Of a stretch of 64,000 nucleotides of DNA, positions 55,001 through 58,000 are shown one piece after another. The stretch's first letter is position 1; every line of letters begins with the position of its first letter. Source of the stretch: Enoplolaimus lenunculus (Eukaryota; Nematoda; Enoplea; Enoplida; Thoracostomopsidae); assembly GCA_030248215.1 (NCBI GenBank), contig JASANG010002673.1, positions 124,001 through 188,000 of the forward strand, in the 5' to 3' direction. The position numbers and the translations under genes are program-made. The notes beneath the pieces are model-generated. The model was not told the DNA's origin. It worked only from the letters and a program-made list of their open reading frames with translations, and searched no databases.

Positions 55001-58000
55001 GGATACCGGAATCGGATAGTGAATTTTAAATTTGTGCACTGTGTTGAAGTATTTGAGTTTTTACTGAATTAGAATTCATTGTTAGTTTGAATTTGTGATT
55101 TTTACTGCTGTTAGGTTTATATCGAATACCAGAACCGGATATCAGTTTTTGCCGGATTTCAAACCGGATCCGGATATCCGGTCGCACCCTGGATTTAGAG
55201 TGTTTATTGGCTGGAACCAATTTTCAAAAACGTCGCATGAACAAATTGGCAATGTTTTTGGTTCTGTAAAAGCTAAACAACAATCAATTATTGCTATTTT
55301 CAAAATAAAACGGTATTTTGGTGTGTTCAGATATTGAGATGAAGGGTATTTTTATGAAAACTAAAAATTCAAAATTCCGATTTCTACTGATTGCACAACC
55401 GGAATCGCAACTCGTTTTGCATCGGAATTCTGATTAGAATCGGAATTCCGGTTGCACCATGGTTATACCGCTTCCGTGCGGCCTAAAATCAACGATCATT
55501 GGCTCTTGTACACTTTCTCCACATTTAAGACTCAGGCTTACGAAACAGCTTAACTATGCCTATGCCTAAGCTGAGATTACACCTTTGCATAAACATAGAG
55601 CCGGAGCAGCCTCCCCCCATACCCCGATTTAGGGGGAGGGGCACTCCTAAAGAAACCCCAACGCTAACCGGTTGAAACAAAAGCTGCCGAAGTTTTAAAA
55701 TGCGTCTGGCTTCTCGCTCGCGAGTTTGGGGGGTCACCCTAAAATTTGGCTGGAGTCCCCCCGCCCGCTGTCTGCTCCAGCGCTGCGTTATTAACCCAAG
55801 CCAAAATGTGGGCAAAAAGTGTCCAATAGCCGGATAAGTAAATTTTGACTATACTTTTACAAGTAGAAAAAGATCAAACATTTCTAACATCCCAATATTC
55901 TTCGTTTGAAAATAGAAAAAATAGAAAAATCATACTAATCCGGTTCAAACCGTGAAAGCCACCCAGACCCTTTGTCAACGAAACAACACCGATTGGATAT
56001 TCTGGGTCGTCCCTAGGCTGATCACGAGCTGGGGGATGGAGAAAAGCCCCTGTCTCTCTAGCCAGAGACAGAAAGAGCAGGGGGGCGGGGTGAGACGTGA
56101 AAAAGAGCGGAGCGAAAATTGATGTGGGGGACATAAGTAAAATGTTTTCTACATTAAACGTTATGTTTCTGTTGTTTCCCGCACTTCCGAGATACTCAAA
56201 CAATATGCAGTGCAGGTACGCCCCATCTCGACCAAACTACTGACAGCCAACGTTATTCGCGTCCAATCCTACAAAACCGTAAATTGATTTGTGTTTGCGA
56301 GGGATGGACGAGACATTGGGAAAATGGTGATCACCGGCGGGCCATTTCGGTGTGGGTGGAAGCACTCGAATGTGACTGACTGCTCCACGCTTTCATCCTC
56401 CCAAGCGAAACCTCTGGTATTTAAAACGCTCATCTAATTGGACTGATGGGTGGTACCAAAACGACCCTAAGTCAAAAAAACAGAACCATACAGCAACACA
56501 ACACAGCTTTACTCTTGTCATTTAATTATTTGTTCGCGACTTCCGTTCACAATAAAAAATTTCATTTTGCCACCGAAACAATATAAGGTATGATTAACAC
56601 GTGTCAAATTTCAAAATTGTCCTGCGTTAACGCTACCATAACGCAAAAACTGCGTTAACCCTACCTACAATAACGTGTGTTACACAATGCTTGCTCAGTG
56701 ACACGTATTATGATAGGGTTGTGACATGTGCTAGTGTAGGGTTAACGCAATTTTTGCGTCACGGCAAGGTTGACGCATGACAATTTTGAAAATTGACACG
56801 TTTTAACCCTACGTTATAATGTTTCGCTGTCAAAATGAAATTTTTCATTATGTCCGATGCGTTATATTCCAAAGTTTTAAGTATATGCTATTTTTCACGC
56901 TATTCCAACGGTCACCAAAAACCGTATGACCCCATATCCAATCCTTGGATCGGCGCCTGCGCTCATTCCTCCCACCCATCAGTGATTAATCAGCGTTCAT
57001 TAGAAACGTTCCCTGCAATATGATGATTCCTGATATTTCGTCCTAAATGCGCTCTCATTTCAGTGAACTTAAAGTGACTCTATTCTTTTGACTGCTCATG
57101 TATAAAGATCACGGGCAGAACGTTTTTCTGTGGGACTAGAATAGAATAAGCTTAAGCTTTCGACTAATTTTTTGCTTAGTTTAGGCCTAGGAATAAACTT
57201 ATTCTTACGCTTAGACTTAGACTTAGGCTTAGGAATATGTTTATAATGCTGTACCGCCCCTGTTCTTTACTTTGGCCCTTTTGTCAATGAGTACTATATT
57301 TATAACGAGAACAATAGTTCTACTTCAACTACAACACCACAGCACACTACCTTGCGTATACGTAAATACTTAAGAGCCCACTAACCGAGTACTTATATCT
57401 AATGTTGTCTAGAACGTAGGAGGCCCCCGTAGCCAGCTGCTGACCTTGCTAGAAAGGAGACTAAAACCATTTTCAGGGGCATATAATGGTTTTCAATGAC
57501 TTGCAAGCTAAGGTTGAAAACCTCCTTGGGGTGGGACAAATATTTTCCAGGGAGGCTAAGCACCCCCTGTGTCCCTTGGCTACGGGCTCGGTACGTTGTC
57601 AACTCAAGCACCGCACTATAATCATGTGAAAACGTACACCACCTAGCGACAATTACTCAACCAAATCAAAGTTCTTGTACACCCCCCGTATTTATCCTTA
57701 GGCTTAGCAAAACACTAACCTATTTCGAAGCGTACGCCTAATCTTTTCCGCAAGCCCTTACCTAACGGCGTAACCATAAATGTGTGTGGGGGGGTGTGGG
57801 AAGTGTACCCAGTTGCTATTTCCTCGCTTGACTTTAAAGCTTATTGACGCAATCCTAAAAGCTTCAGTTTCCCGTCAAATGACGTGCAGTGTGCTACTCA
57901 GGTACATACATACGTTTAGTAGACACAAATTTCAACTTCAACATACACAAATGATCCCAGCGAAACTAATTGGTTCCGGCTGGTCTTCCGACACAAATTT

